The notes under the pieces: generated by a model | Told to the model about the DNA's origin: nothing | Seen by the model: the letters and a program-made list of their open reading frames with translations, nothing else | The model's database searches: none | Shown here: piece after piece, positions 47,607 through 59,333 of the stretch | How positions within the stretch are numbered: the stretch's first letter is position 1 | How the letters are laid out: every line of letters begins with the position of its first letter | Translations under genes and position numbers: made by a program | Origin: Przewalskia tangutica | Taxonomy: Eukaryota > Streptophyta > Magnoliopsida > Solanales > Solanaceae | Direction: 5' to 3' | Assembly: GCA_029844215.1 (NCBI GenBank) | Contig: CM056733.1 | Coordinates: 48,435,142 to 48,499,141 of the forward strand | Length of the DNA stretch: 64,000 nucleotides

Positions 47607-47638
47607 TTCTCCTTCCTAGAAACATTCGCCCCGAATGT
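47607..47638 (-). other. E7 pre-PPT hairpin and polypurine tract
   Basis: ACATTCGCCCCGAATGT (47622-47638) is the 7-bp hairpin; the pyrimidine run 47607-47618 is the PPT on the minus strand, touching the LTR. Confidence 0.86.
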
Positions 47639-47765
47639 TCCTTCTAAGTCTCAAAACAAACGCGCCAAGATAGCCTTCACGTTATACTTTAAAACAATCT
47701 CGCACGCATGGCTACGTAAAACACCCTATGCAAAATACCTCCATCCAAGTCCACGAGGAACACCT

Positions 47766-48530
47766 CTAACATAACCACAAACACCCCTCTCCGGGGTCTA
47801 AAATATACTTCCTTCGCACCTTCTCCTTACAAAAGAAATGATCATATCTATGCTCGCCATACATGCTCGCTTCTCCCTTTTCTCGTCGTGATACCATTTT
47901 TTTCACTTTGCCGCGAGTCTCACTCCGGAGACCCAACAAATGGTACCGGCCGCTTGCAATCCCCGAGGTCGTCGTGACACTCGAACTTTTACCACATTTA
48001 CATCGTCGCTTTCCAAAACTCGGGTTATCATCTTCAACTTGGTCATCATTAGTCGAATACTCTGGATGGATCTCCGATTTCCTTCTCGAACATAGCACGA
48101 ACGACTGGACGCACTGCCTCCTAAGTCGGACGGCAAATGCTAACATATAGGCAACCTGGCCTATTCTTCACATGAACTCAAAGGCCCAAAGTAACTCGGG
48201 CTAAGTTCCCTCTGTATTCCAAAACTCGTCACACCCAACCCGGGGTGGTACTTTCAAGACCGACCGTCAACTCAACTCTGGCGTCGCCGATTATCCGCAC
48301 GATTTCTCCGAGCCGCCGTAACTTCTTCTAGACAAGCTTCTCACTATCCACGACCGGAACACGCTGAACCAATCATGCGAACCTTGCCAACATCGAACCA
48401 CTCGACCGGCAACTTACACATCCGCCCCCACAAGGCTTTATAAGGCGACATCCGAACACTGAAATGGTAGCTTAAACACTCCCTCCACAGGAGACAACAA
48501 TCCCCACAACTACCCCTGAAATCCAAACAC
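47766..48530 (-). pseudogene. E7 integrase C-terminal remnant
   Basis: The frame 48526-48344 has SYHFSVRMSPYKALWGRMCK and LPVEWFDVGKV, the integrase C-terminal region. The frame 48146-47766 covers the tail region that aligns with E1 2260-2640. Catalytic core absent. It shares the same deletion layout as E1, so the truncated form itself was propagated. Confidence 0.74.
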
Positions 48531-49270
48531 TGGCCCGAGGGCGAATGCGATTCTGAGACTCACCTGAGTTCTTAACCCTGCCTGGTAAAACTTTCAGAAA
48601 CAAAACAGCCGTACTCTGGGCTCCACTGTCTGCCATAAGGTGAAGGGAGGCACCCCGCACTTTACAACCTTTCTCAAATAACAACATCACGAGCACTGGC
48701 CTTTGCTAGAAGACAAGACGGCCGACCTTCTCGCCCGACCATCGGTCGAATCGTCCACGACCAGACGGGTTAACTAAACTCGCCTAACACCTCGTGACCT
48801 ACCACAAGGCGGGACCACCACAACCGACCACCACCAAACAAAGCCGGTTGACCCGCAACACGGCCTCAACCCTACCCGTCGCCAAGAAACACTAGCTCCC
48901 GATCCGAACAATTTCACAAATCACGCTACGAAAACCCAACTGTCTTCCTAGCTCGACTACCCTCTTTCAAATCACGCTAATCGTGACTTATCCCACAAAC
49001 ATAGCTCACGTGCACTATGCACTCCGATAAGGATCAAACATAACACTACACCTATACTTGAGATGGCCTTACCTCTAAGGTCTCTGCGTATAAAACTCTA
49101 AGGCTCCCACCTTCTCTATCCCCAAAATCTTACTCTGTTAACCCACCATGATTTCTAATCACAACTAACATACCGCTATCGTAACATAGCACTTAAGGTA
49201 TACTCACTTTATCACACATACAGATCTCTGAGGTTAAGGATAATCTATATCTACCGCTTCACTCCCTTAG
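48531..49270 (-). other. E7 non-coding module in place of pol
   Basis: Collinear with E1 1140-1930. The shared block is 48744-48883. Arms GGTTGA (48846-48851) and TCAACC (48866-48871) can form a 6-bp stem. No coding frame supported. Confidence 0.6.
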
Positions 49271-49329
49271 TCGTTTAATCAACCCTCGCCATAGGCGCGT
49301 AGCTAAGGAAGATGACGAACTACCCACCG

Positions 49330-50000
49330 ATCCTCAAGGCTAAGTCCTCCTACAAGGACACTCTTCGACACATGGCCCTCGACGGCCGCAGTACAACAAG
49401 TACCAACTAAAAGACGACATTCCCGATGACGTCACACGATGAACACCGAGGGAAAATCAATCCGGTGGCCGGAACCATACGGTAGCCGTGAATCAAAACT
49501 CGAGTTCTCGACCAACTCCTCGCATACCGAACGCCCCGAACCCCGCGAGGACCACTGCGACCGTGGATGCGCATATTCAATCTACGCGAGGTGACTCGCC
49601 GAAAGTTACCAAAGGACCTTGCCGCCCGCCCTCTTCTCGCCCTTCGTTAACCCGTTGATCTCTACGTTTCTTGGCCTGTTGCGCATAAGCCCGTACACAG
49701 GCCATGCTCAAGCCTAACTGAAGAATTACTCTCGCACAACCTTCTCGTTGATATTCTTCAAGACTCGCGGTACATCGGTATACTCTATACTGCTCTGGCC
49801 GCGAATCAAGGTCCAAGCATCGTGGCGCAGAGAACGCCGCCGTGCTAAAACTCACGGGCTAGTGACGCCTCGTAACTCCCCGAATGAAGCACTACCCTAG
49901 GTGATGATTGGGCCTGTGCCCACGCAACCCTCTGCACTCTACTCGCAGCTCCCTCGGCTGCCTTGCCCTCCTGGGCCCGGGTTGCCCTACGCGGAGGCAT
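49330..50000 (-). pseudogene. gag: E7 gag remnant
   Basis: ATG at 50000 on the minus strand begins MPPRRATRAQEGKAAEGAA-like sequence. The frame 49855-49577 contains LDLDSRPEQYRVYR, EEYQREGCARVILQLG and LSMACVRAYAQQAKKRRDQR, the late capsid part. A zinc knuckle near 49360-49405 is frame-shifted after CCT. As in E1 the central capsid is reduced. Confidence 0.78.
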
Positions 50001-50192
50001 AACGATAAGGGAAATAATTTCGTCAGAGGGTCCAACTTACAACACAGCTCTAAGGCACGATCTCAGAGTGAGAAGAATAGAAACCAATCCTAAATACCCT
50101 ATAGCCTCCTGATTATTGGTGTGGTGCACAACACACCGATAATCAAGACTCTACTGGATACGGTCTGTAGACACTTTCCGAGGATTAACCTG

Positions 50193-50204
50193 GCTCTGAT
50201 ACCA
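50193..50204 (-). other. E7 primer binding site
   Basis: GCTCTGATACCA on the plus strand, the reverse of TGGTATCAGAGC; intact and next to the LTR end at 50209. Confidence 0.9.
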
Positions 50205-50208
50205 CTTT

Positions 50209-53200
50209 TGTCACGACCAACCTCGGGCGTGGATCGTGCCTACCCCGCACCCAAGTAGACATACATCGAGTAATCAGAACATAAAGACAATACATGAAAC
50301 CTGTAATAAGACGGTGAAATAAGAAGACAAAGCAACCAAAACTTACCTTCAAGATATATATAAATAACAACTCTTTCAACATGAACGCTTTAATCCTTTT
50401 ACAAACCCCGCCCACAACAAGATTTCTGCACTTCTAAGAATGATACGACAACAATGGCGGACAAGGCCCCGCCAAACCCCGAATGTAAACACTTACGACG
50501 ATAGGGACTATACCACCGATAAGCCTCCGAGAAACGGAGCTTCCCAAACGCCAAATCGCGGACTCGAGAGCTAGGATCAACGATCGGTGTACTCAACTCG
50601 CAGATGAACGCAGCCCGGGCGAGGTCGCATAACAAAAATTTAGTATGTGAAACTAAAAATATCAGAAATGAAATCATAATAGTCTATAAAGCGGAGACAT
50701 GTATGATAACCAAACTACGATTCAATAAATAAGCGATATATCAAGTCGTGACTCACGCCTCAAAGTCATCACTCGAATATAACTATGGGTCTCAAGCCCA
50801 TAACATCAATCATGCCCGTGGAATACCTTCCTCACCGCCAGCCTATGATAGAAAAGCACCAAGGAATACACATGAACACCGTGTCCCACTGTGTCCAAAT
50901 AAAACAAGACAGGCACGAAGGCATAGCCGACTACTCACACCTACAAGACTAACAAGGTCATAAATCAGATATCATGATATCTGCTTGCATCACATGATCA
51001 AAGCCGGTCACTCGCCTCGCAGATCAAATGCGCGCTGCCTAGCCTCGAACTTTCCAGACTCCGCATAGGCCAACCTCATAGGCCCGCATGAGGTATAACC
51101 CCGCATCGAGGGTAGCTACTCCCAAGATCGCCCCGACTCGCGATCCGCATGGCCACATAGACCGCATGACCATAAAGGCCGCACACTAACCCGAACTCCG
51201 TAGTTCCGCATGGATCCTCGACCCGCATGAGGTATTCTCGAATCATGGTCCTGCATCACCGAAGTCTACCCCGCATCGGAGGCGCAACCTCCGAAATAAG
51301 TCAAGGTGAGTGGTACAATACCAACATAACGGTGATAGTCAAACAACTTTAAGCACGGCGGAAAACCCTTTACACTAACATCACAAGATACTAACACACA
51401 TAGCATCCTAGCATGTTTACTTATCAATCAACAAGAAAGTATTTACAAGGCTATCACAAACCAACACAATCAAGTTATACACACAAGGTACTTTCTACTA
51501 TATGTCAACAAGTTCTTTTTATCCCCAAAGTACTTCATACATTAAATCTTTAAAAGATACGTTACTTCACAAAAGTCACACAATACCCGTAGTTATGTGA
51601 AAATAGAGTGATTATCCTTTTAAGTAAAACAAAACACTTACCTTTGTAAAATCAAGTAACGACATTATTTTCCAAACGCCCAAGTTTGCCTAATTTCAAA
51701 TGTTCACGTTTCTTATTTTAGAAAGGTTTCGTAGTTCATAGTCTTATTCATTTAAGAATATAATTCTCTTTAAACTATCCGAGAAACATAAGTCTTATAT
51801 GTGAGTAGGATATTCTTGTTTATAACAATCTTATTACAAACCATGATCTAGGAAATATCATTTTGTCTCATCTTAGCTTCTATGCAGATGGAAGTTTCTA
51901 CCGGTTTTAATAATACTTAATCACAAAACATTTCCTTTTATTAACGCTGCAGTGGTTTGTCGATACACATTCGATTTCAAATCAAGAAACCATTCTTAAG
52001 CCGTTATACCTAACTTCCCATAAAGCTAGTATAACTCTTAAGTTTTCAAAACCAAGTATTACTTCTTCTTTCAAAATGATTCAAAATCTTTTGAAATACT
52101 TCAAGTTCATTATTAACACATAACAAGCCGCTTATAGTTCAAACCATTACCTTTTAAAAACCACAAGTATCTTCTACCAACATAAAGTCATATAACCAAA
52201 TTCCCATAAAGCCGTTATAACACTTTATGTTTTAAACCAATCAAATACATTTAGCACATGTACGTCACCGCACTACATAGTTCACACATATCATGCTAGA
52301 AGAGATAGGAAGAGGTTCACATACCTCGCGACGAGTATCGACTAATAGCAAAACGCCCAAGACGTCAAACCGCTTCGCTACTCAGCCGTAAGATCGCGCC
52401 ATACGTAGTACTTCAACCTATAAGGCCACAAGGCGCTTATTAACATTTAGATCCCTTCGTAGAACATTCTACGTAAAATTCGAAGACTCTCCCCGCAACA
52501 GCGTAAATCTCCTCCTTTATCGAGGCCGCCATCAAGCCAACCAGGGGTTAACACGCCTAACCTGGCCGTGTACAATTCTACTATATAGTAATGCTACACA
52601 AGTCTCATCAGAATACACCCTATGTAATTACAGATTCGATTCTCTTCTTTAAATTCAGTTTAAGTCAAAAGACATCACGCACAACTATGTTCAATTCTAT
52701 ATATAGTATACTTTAACTATATATTCCAACAACATGTAATTTCCAATTACAATAGAAGGTCAAGATATTTACCTCGATAAGCCCAAAATTATCCAAGTTA
52801 TAATGTCGATCCCGAGCAAGGTTTAGCTCCTACTCCGCGCTCCAATCCGCTCCAAACAACCCTTAGAAGTTCTAACCAACTTCTACTTAAATACTTCAAC
52901 CAACAATGAAGATTTCCTTAGGGTTTGGTTTGAGACTAAAAGGAAAAAGGTAGTATTTCCGGCTCACGATAGAGGTAATTTTGGAATACAACAAGGTAAA
53001 GGCTAAGGTATTTTGGGCATTATAACAATACTTGGAGAAGTATTTCTACCAAGAGGAGTGGGGTATTATACGAAAGCAACTAGGCTGGGGTACCCACGGC
53101 TAGCACCCCAAAGGGGAGTGGAGGCTCACGCCACAAAGGCCACTCAAAGGGGAGGGTTTCTCGGCCAGGGCCTTTACTAGGAGGGGGCTCTTGGACGAGA

Positions 53201-53686
53201 GTCAAACAAGAGGAGAGGGGAAGGATTTCAAGACTTAGAACACATTTGGATGATGAAGTCTTCAACAAAGGGAGGGGTATTTATAGGGAAGCCAAGGGCC
53301 AACCAATGGACAAGATCAAGCCAAGTGCACCCTATCCCTACTCCACAAAACATGGCACAAAACAAGGCACAAACAAGGCACAAACAAGGCACAAAACAAG
53401 GCCAAGAAAGCTAGCCAAAACGCCCCACTTTCGGCCAAGAAACCGCCAACTTGAGGGTGACAAGTGTCGCCTCTCGTTGGTCCAAAATATTCCGCCTCTG
53501 AAAAATCCGCAAAAATTACAAAGCACACAGCCTTATTTTACCCTACGAACGCTGTGGAAACGTTTCGTCCAAAAACGACTCTAATCGTGTGTTGTGAACA
53601 AATAATTTCGGCCAAGCCACTTTTAAAAGTTTCAAATTTCTACGTACGTCCCTTACGTACATACTCTGGAAATATGGGGTATAACA
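50209..53686 (-). repeat. E7 5' LTR
   Basis: 3478 bp, TGTCACGACC to GGTATAACA on the plus strand. Collinear with 44246-47606 except for the ~165 bp at 52325-52490 absent there. TATA box (minus) at 53278-53285, 12-bp repeat at 53345-53402. Adjacent to E6 gag through the CCGCA duplication. Confidence 0.92.
53278..53285 (-). promoter_or_regulatory. E7 5' LTR TATA box
   Basis: TATTTATA on the plus strand. It would direct transcription leftward, away from the E6 3' LTR promoter at 55016. Confidence 0.55.
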
Positions 53687-53691
53687 CCGCA

Positions 53692-53925
53692 TTTCGGGGA
53701 GTGTCGTGGTGCCAAGGGAGCTTGTTATTTTTGCGGCCAGCGGGGCCATTTTGCGAGGAACTGTCCGACCAAGGGTAGCACGGATGTTACGACTCACCTT
53801 CAGATCGATTGCGGGTTCTTCACCTTCCATAGCTAGGCAGATGTACACACACTGCAGCCACGGTAGAGGTCGGTGGAAGTTCCCGATTTTAGCGGTCCTT
53901 TGAACCGCCTATTTTTCTGTATATC
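53692..53925 (+). pseudogene. gag: E6 gag, 3' part with intact zinc knuckle
   Basis: Continues gag after E7. CCHC at 53723-53764: C-YF-C-GQRG-H-FARN-C, followed by PTKG, a basic linker with a GRGR-like stretch and a remnant of the gag-protease border near 53900. Pol sequence stops there and the non-coding module begins, so the deletion edge lies at the end of gag. Confidence 0.82.
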
Positions 53926-54552
53926 CTTAACCTCTGAGTTTTGTATGTATTGATGTTGTGATGATGTGTTTAGTGTTATGTTCGGATAGCTTTGTGCAAA
54001 TGTGATGTAGAACCCGTTAGTGAGAAGGGTAAGCTTGAGGGTGAGAAAATGATGAACCTTAGATTATTACAGTTGAGACCTTAGATGTAAGGCCGTCTTG
54101 AGTACCAGAGTTTGCAAGTGATCCTTGTCGGAGTGCATTTTTATGCCTAGAACGTTTTGTGTGATAAGTCCCTGGGTAGTGTGCAATGGAAGTGGTAGCT
54201 TTCATAGCCTGTAGAGGTAAGATCGTTCCGGATCGGGGAACAAGAGCGTGATGCGTTAAGTGGGTCGGGTTGGGGCCGTGTTGAGGCCAACCCGCGGCTT
54301 TCGGTGGGGTCAGCTCTGGGTGGTCCCGCCAGGTGGTAGGGTCACGAGGGTGCTAGGCCCAAGATTGGATGACCATCGTATGAGTTGGTGGATGTGTTCG
54401 ACCAGAATCGTTCGTGAAGGCCGGGAATGGCCTTAGGGGATATTACGGCAAAGTGACAAAGGTGGTATATCGAGTTGGGAGGTGGTGACTCCAAGGTTTT
54501 GGAAACTTGTTTAAGTTAAGAAGAACTTTATCGTTATCCGTCTTGAGAAGGA
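53926..54552 (+). other. E6 non-coding module in place of pol
   Basis: Begins TATCCTTAACCTCTGAG as in E1. Shared block 54260-54403. Arms CGGGTTGG (54266-54273) and CCAACCCG (54287-54294) form a perfect 8-bp stem; relative to E2 the last pair changed from A-T to G-C on both sides. No coding frame. Confidence 0.65.
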
Positions 54553-54586
54553 ACATTCGGGACGAATGTTTCTAAGGAGGGGAGAA
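54553..54586 (+). other. E6 pre-PPT hairpin and polypurine tract
   Basis: ACATTCGGGACGAATGT (54553-54569) and AAGGAGGGGAGAA (54574-54586), identical to E1. Confidence 0.88.
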
Positions 54587-55015
54587 TGTTATACCCCGTA
54601 TTTCCAGAGTATATACGTAAGGACGTACGTACGACAATTTGAGACTTAAGTTTGGCTAGTTTCGAAATTTTGTGCACAACACCCGTATAGAATCATTTTT
54701 CGACGAAACGTTTCCACAGCTTACGTAGGGAAAATTCCGGCTATGTCGTTTGGTATTTTTGCGGATTTTTCCGAGCGACGGAACATTTTTGGACCAACGG
54801 GAGGGTGACACTTGTCACCCTCATTGGACGGTAAAGAGGGTTGGTTGGCCTTGGCCGATTGGTCCCTTATTTTGGCCTTGTTTTGTGGCTTGTTTTGTGG
54901 CTTGTTTTGTGCCATGTTTGGTGGAGTAGGGTTAGGGTGCACTTGGCTTGATCAAGGCCTTACACTTGCCTTGCACATGGCTTGATCTTGGCCATTGGTT
55001 GGCTTTTGGTTTTGC

Positions 55016-55046
55016 TATAAATACCCCCCTTGGCTTGAAGACTTCA
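55016..55046 (+). promoter_or_regulatory. E6 LTR TATA box and partial dyad
   Basis: TATAAATA at 55016; TGAAGACTTCA at 55036-55046 is a shortened dyad, with an ATTCA extension instead of the full repeat. A repeat of TTGTTTTGTGGC lies upstream at 54880-54920. Confidence 0.57.
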
Positions 55047-57164
55047 TTCATCCAAATATGTTCCAAGTCTTGCTATCCTTCCCCTCTCCTCTTGTTTGAC
55101 TCTCGTCCAAGAGCCCCCCCTCCCTAGTAAAGGCCCTTGGCCGAGAAACCCCTCCCCCTTTGAGTGGCCTTTGTGGCCGAGAGCCTCCCCCTCCCCCCTT
55201 TGAGGTGCTAGCCGTGGGGTACCCCCCCCCTAGCCTAGTTGTTTTCGTATAATACACCCCCCCTCTTGGTAGAAATACTTCTCCAAGTATTGTTATAATG
55301 CCCAAAATACCTTAGCCTTTACCTTGTTGTATTCCAAAAGTTACCTCCATACGTAGAGCCCGGAAATACTACCTTTTGTCCTTTTAGTCTCAAACCGAAA
55401 CCCTAAGGAAATCTTCATTGTTGGTTGAAGTATTTTAGTAGAAGTTGGTTAGAACTTCTAAGGGTTGTTTGGAGCGGATTGGAGCGCATTTGAGTAGGAG
55501 CTAAACCTTGCTCATGATCGACATTATAACTTGGATAATTTTGGGCTTATCGAGGTAAATATCTTGACCTTCTATTGTAATTGGAAATTACATGTTGTAG
55601 GAATATATAGTTAAAGTATACTATATATAGAATTGAACATAGTTGTGCGGCAATGTCTTTTGACTTAAGCCTGAATTTAAAGAAGAGAATCGAATCAGAA
55701 TTACATAGGGTATTACAAGAGACTTGTGTAGCATTATCAGATAGTAAAATTGTACACGCCCGGTTAGACGTGTTAACCCCGGTTGGCTTGATAGCGCACC
55801 GATAAAGGAGGAGATTTACGCTGCATGGGGAGGTCTGCCAATTTTCAGTAGAATATGGAACGATGAGATCTAGATGTTAATAAGCGCCTTGTGGCCTTAT
55901 AGGTTGAAGTACTACGTGTGGTGCACCCACGTGGCTTAAGGAGTAGCCGACGGTTTGAAGTACTTGGAGCGTTTTGCTATTAGTCGATACTGTCGCGAGG
56001 TATGTGAACCTCTTCCTATCTGTTCTAGCATGATATGTGTATAACTATGTAGTACGGTAGACGCATACGTGTTTAATGTATTTATTTGGTTTGAAACATA
56101 AAGTGTTATAACGGCTTTATGGGAAGTTAGTTATAACACTTTATGTAGGTAAGAAAATGCTTTGTGGTTTCAAAGTGGTAACCGATTTGACTTATAACGG
56201 ATTTGATGTGTAGTAATACTTGGCTTTGAAAACATAAGAGTTGTACTAGCTTTATGGGAAGTTAGGTATAACGGCTTAAGAGTGATAAAAGAATGGTTTA
56301 TCGATTTTTGAAGTTAAGAGACTTGATCTTGAAAGATAAGAGACTTAACTTGTTTTCCTTGGTAATTAACATTTTGTTAAAAGTGTTGTGAAACCTCATT
56401 CGCGAGTAATGAGTACTTGGTTTTAAAGAAGAATAATGTTGTACTGATTTCGGAAATGAGAATAAGTATCGAACAAACCACATCAGCGCTAATAAAGGAA
56501 AGTGTATTGACAAATAACAAATTGTTATTAAAACCAGTAGAAACCTCCATCTGCATAGAAGCTAAGAGACAAAATGATATTACATTTCCTAGATCATGGT
56601 CGCTTAATAAGATTGATTATAAACAAGAATAACCTACTCACAGATAAGGCATATGTTTCTCAAATCGTTTAAAGGAGAATTATGTTTTAAAGGATTAAAA
56701 CTATGAACTACGAAACCTTTTCTAAAATGAGAAACTTGAGCATTGAAATTAGGCAAACTTGAACGTTTGGTAAATAAGGTTATTACTTGATTTTACAAAG
56801 GAAAGCATTTTTGTTTACTTAACAATGTTCGTCACTCTTTTTTTAGATATACTACGGGTATCGGGTGACCTTTGTAAAAGAAATGGATCTTTAAAAGGAA
56901 TTTAACGTACGTAGTACTTTAGGGTTAAAACCCGGACTTTGGCATAAAATGAAAGTACTTTGAGTTGTGTATGAATTGCCTATGCTTGTTGTGGTGAAAC
57001 CTGCCTATGCTTGTGATGATAGCCTTTGTTGTGCAAGTGTTGTATTTACGTATTACCGCTCTCGATGGAGGCGGTTGACTTGTTGAGAACTTACTTGGAC
57101 GTGCTGGCAGTGACGGAGAATTCCACGGGTATGTTTCCACTTTGATTGTTGTCTTGTTGATTGA

Positions 57165-57440
57165 TGTTACATGGACGTGTCTACACCGATGCACTCGGTA
57201 CGGCCATGCGGCAGGGTTGATTACTCGATATATTGTTATTGTGGTCACATGGATATGTCTACACCGATGCAGAATTCCGGGGGCGTGTGTCCATGCGGCA
57301 GGGTTGATCACCCAGTATATTGTTGTGAATGTTACATGGACATGTCTACACCGATGCAGAATTCCGGGGGCATGTGGCCATGCAGCATTGTCATTATTGT
57401 TGCATCATGGACATGTTTACACCGGCGTAATTCCGGGCAC
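57165..57440. repeat. ~84-bp tandem repeat in the second E6 LTR
   Basis: Same unit as 42090-42390 (ACATGGACATGTCTACACCG), with small differences in length and in the first unit. Confidence 0.84.
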
Positions 57441-58055
57441 GCGCCATAATGCGAACATGATTGGTGTTGTGGGCGTGAGACCCATAGTTATATTTGAGTG
57501 ATGACTTTGAGGGCGTGAGTCCCTGACTTGACTGCTTTTATGTTGCATACTGTATTTTGGTTATCATACATGTCTCCTACTTTATATAGACTAGTATGAT
57601 TTCATTTACAGTAATTTTTTTACAGTTTCGCATACTTGGTACCTGTTGTACTGACCTCCTTCGGGGGGCTGCGTTCATGCCGCAGGTAGAGGTACATCGA
57701 TCGTGGATCCTCGCTCTTAGGATCACGCTCAACAGATTGGGAAGCTCCGTTTCTCGAGGCTTATCTTTTGTATGTGTTCTCGAGTTGTAGGTTCTTGTAC
57801 ATTGTGGGTATGGCGGCCTGTCCGTCATAGTTGTTGTAAATCTTAGAGGTCCGTAGTAATCTTTGTGTGGCGGGGTTGTAAAAGGATTAAAGCTGTCGTC
57901 ATATGTATATACCAAGGCAAATCGCTTTGGTTGGCTCGCTTATTTATTATATCTCTTGTTTCATGTTTATGTTTTATTTTCCGTGGTTTTCTCGATGTTG
58001 TATCACTAGGGTGTCCGGTAGGCACTACCACGCCCGGATCGGGTCGTGACAAAAG

Positions 58056-58068
58056 TGGTATCGTGAGC
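58056..58068 (+). other. Second-unit primer binding site, altered
   Basis: TGGTATCGTGAGC, the same altered form as at 42985. Confidence 0.78.
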
Positions 58069-58255
58069 GATTAATCCTCGGAAAGTGTCTGACCGTGTTC
58101 TAGTAAGTCTTGATTATCGGTGTGTTGTGCACCACATCTATAATCGTGAGGCTATAGGACATTTAGGATTGGTTTCCGTTCTTCTCATTCTGAGATCGTG
58201 CCTTAGAGCTGTGTTGTAAGTTGGACCCCTCTGACGTATCTCGTTTTTACCAGTT

Positions 58256-59333
58256 ATGCCTCCGCGCAAGGCAACCAGATCCCAGGTGGGCAAGGCAAAG
58301 GAGGCTCTAGTGAGATACTGAGGAGTGCGAGCGCGCAGCCCTGGCCAAGACTGAGACAAGATTTCCGACGGCGAGTTTCGCGACGCCGCCAGCACCAACA
58401 GAATTTAGAGCAGCAGCAGTGGCTGCTGAGACTACAAGACGAGCCTCCATCCCACTGGCCCGCGTAAGAGTTGGGGTACAAGGAGATGGCGCCATCGCCG
58501 TGGTCGTGGCGATATGAGGATAGCCGGACGCAGCAGCCTGGCGAAGACCAGCCGTTCACCCTAGATCGGATAGTTTGAGGCTGTGACTTCACGAGATGTA
58601 GCCCGCCGAGTTCTACGGTCGAGGCACGAGGATGATCCGCAGGAGTTCATCCGAAGCGATTCTGACGATCATGAGAGTGATCAAGGCTTCGGAGACCGAG
58701 TCGGTGGTCTTAGGTTCGCATCGGCTGCGTGATACCGCAGTCGACTGGTTTGATTCGTGGGAGCTGTCCCGGGGAGAGAATGCACTTCCAGCCGTTTGGG
58801 ACGAGTTTTCGTGGGCCTTTCTGGTACATTTCTTGCCTCCACAGATGAGGAGGGCTCGGGCCGACAGATTTTTGATGTTGAGGCAGAACGGGTGTACAGT
58901 TCGGGAGTACAATGTGGAGTTTGACTCATTGGCCCGGTATGTTCCCGCGTTTGTAGCTAGTATGGAGGATCGAGTGCACCGATATATTACAGGGCTTGAC
59001 GATTACCTAGCGGAGAGTTGTTCGGGTGTAGCCCTTCAGCCGGGCATGGACATTGCCCGCATGCAGGCTTATGCACTTGGATGTGAGGAGCGGAGAAATC
59101 AACGGAATGACCGAGATCAGCAAAAGGGGCCGTAATGCAGGTCCTTTGGTGACTTTCGAGGCGGACCGCCTCAAGAAGAAATTTAGTTTTGTACCTCCGC
59201 CAAGCAGTGGTCCTCCACAACCTTCAGAGCATCCAGAGTATTCGGAGCGGTCGTGGCTCGAGGTTCGTGTTTCGAGGAAGTAAGGTGTTGGCGGCCACGG
59301 TCTACCTCGCGGTGTGGTCGATGGTAGACCGCG
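58256..59333 (+). pseudogene. gag: Second-unit gag, 5' part
   Basis: ATG at 58256 (MPPRKATRSQVGKAKEAL). After early frameshifts, the frame 58632-59135 is a clean capsid core of 167 codons: AVDWFDSWELSRGENALPAV, FLPPQMRRARADRFLMLRQ, YNVEFDSLARYVPAF, HRYITGLDDYLAESCSGVAL, MDIARMQAYALGCEERRNQR. It ends at 59333, where the same E7 LTR begins as at 44246. This copy shows what the damaged frame at 43560-44010 corresponds to. Confidence 0.86.

Larger units (their letters stand above)
44246..53686 (-). mobile_element. E7: complete non-autonomous element, minus strand, inside E6 gag
   Basis: 9.44 kb. On the minus strand: 5' LTR 53686-50209, PBS, gag remnant, non-coding module, integrase scrap, PPT, 3' LTR 47606-44246. 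Target duplication CCGCA at 44241-44245 and 53687-53691. Internal layout and sequence match E1, so E1 and E7 belong to one non-autonomous family. It lies antisense to E6 and shares related LTRs, creating large inverted repeats. Confidence 0.93.
40186..58051 (+). mobile_element. E6: alpha-like element carrying E7, 5' LTR truncated
   Basis: Partial 5' LTR 40186-42980, internal 42981-44245 and 53692-54586, 3' LTR 54587-58051. E7 sits in gag. The internal DNA joins correctly over E7: the zinc-finger region CGRCGRPH before it continues as FGECRGAKGACYFCG after it. There is no pol. The 3' LTR is followed by a second PBS and gag rather than flanking DNA, so E6 is part of a tandem array. Confidence 0.85.
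54587..58051 (+). repeat. E6 3' LTR, also 5' LTR of the next array unit
   Basis: 3465 bp, TGTTATACCCCGTATTTCC to CGTGACA. PPT on its left and PBS plus gag on its right: the signature of an LTR shared by two units. Contains the TATA box (55016), a C-rich leader, an AT-rich middle, an ~84-bp repeat tract (57165-57440) and the usual end. Confidence 0.9.
40186..59333 (+). repeat. Tandem duplication, ~15.08 kb period
   Basis: Matching landmarks repeat at a nearly constant offset: LTR position 40186 with 55263 (15077), LTR end 42980 with 58051 (15071), gag ATG 43182 with 58256 (15074), and E7 junction 44246 with 59334 (15088). The E7 insertion at the same base of gag in both copies shows that E7 was there before the duplication. 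LTR-to-LTR unequal exchange would give this LTR-internal-LTR-internal order. Confidence 0.85.
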
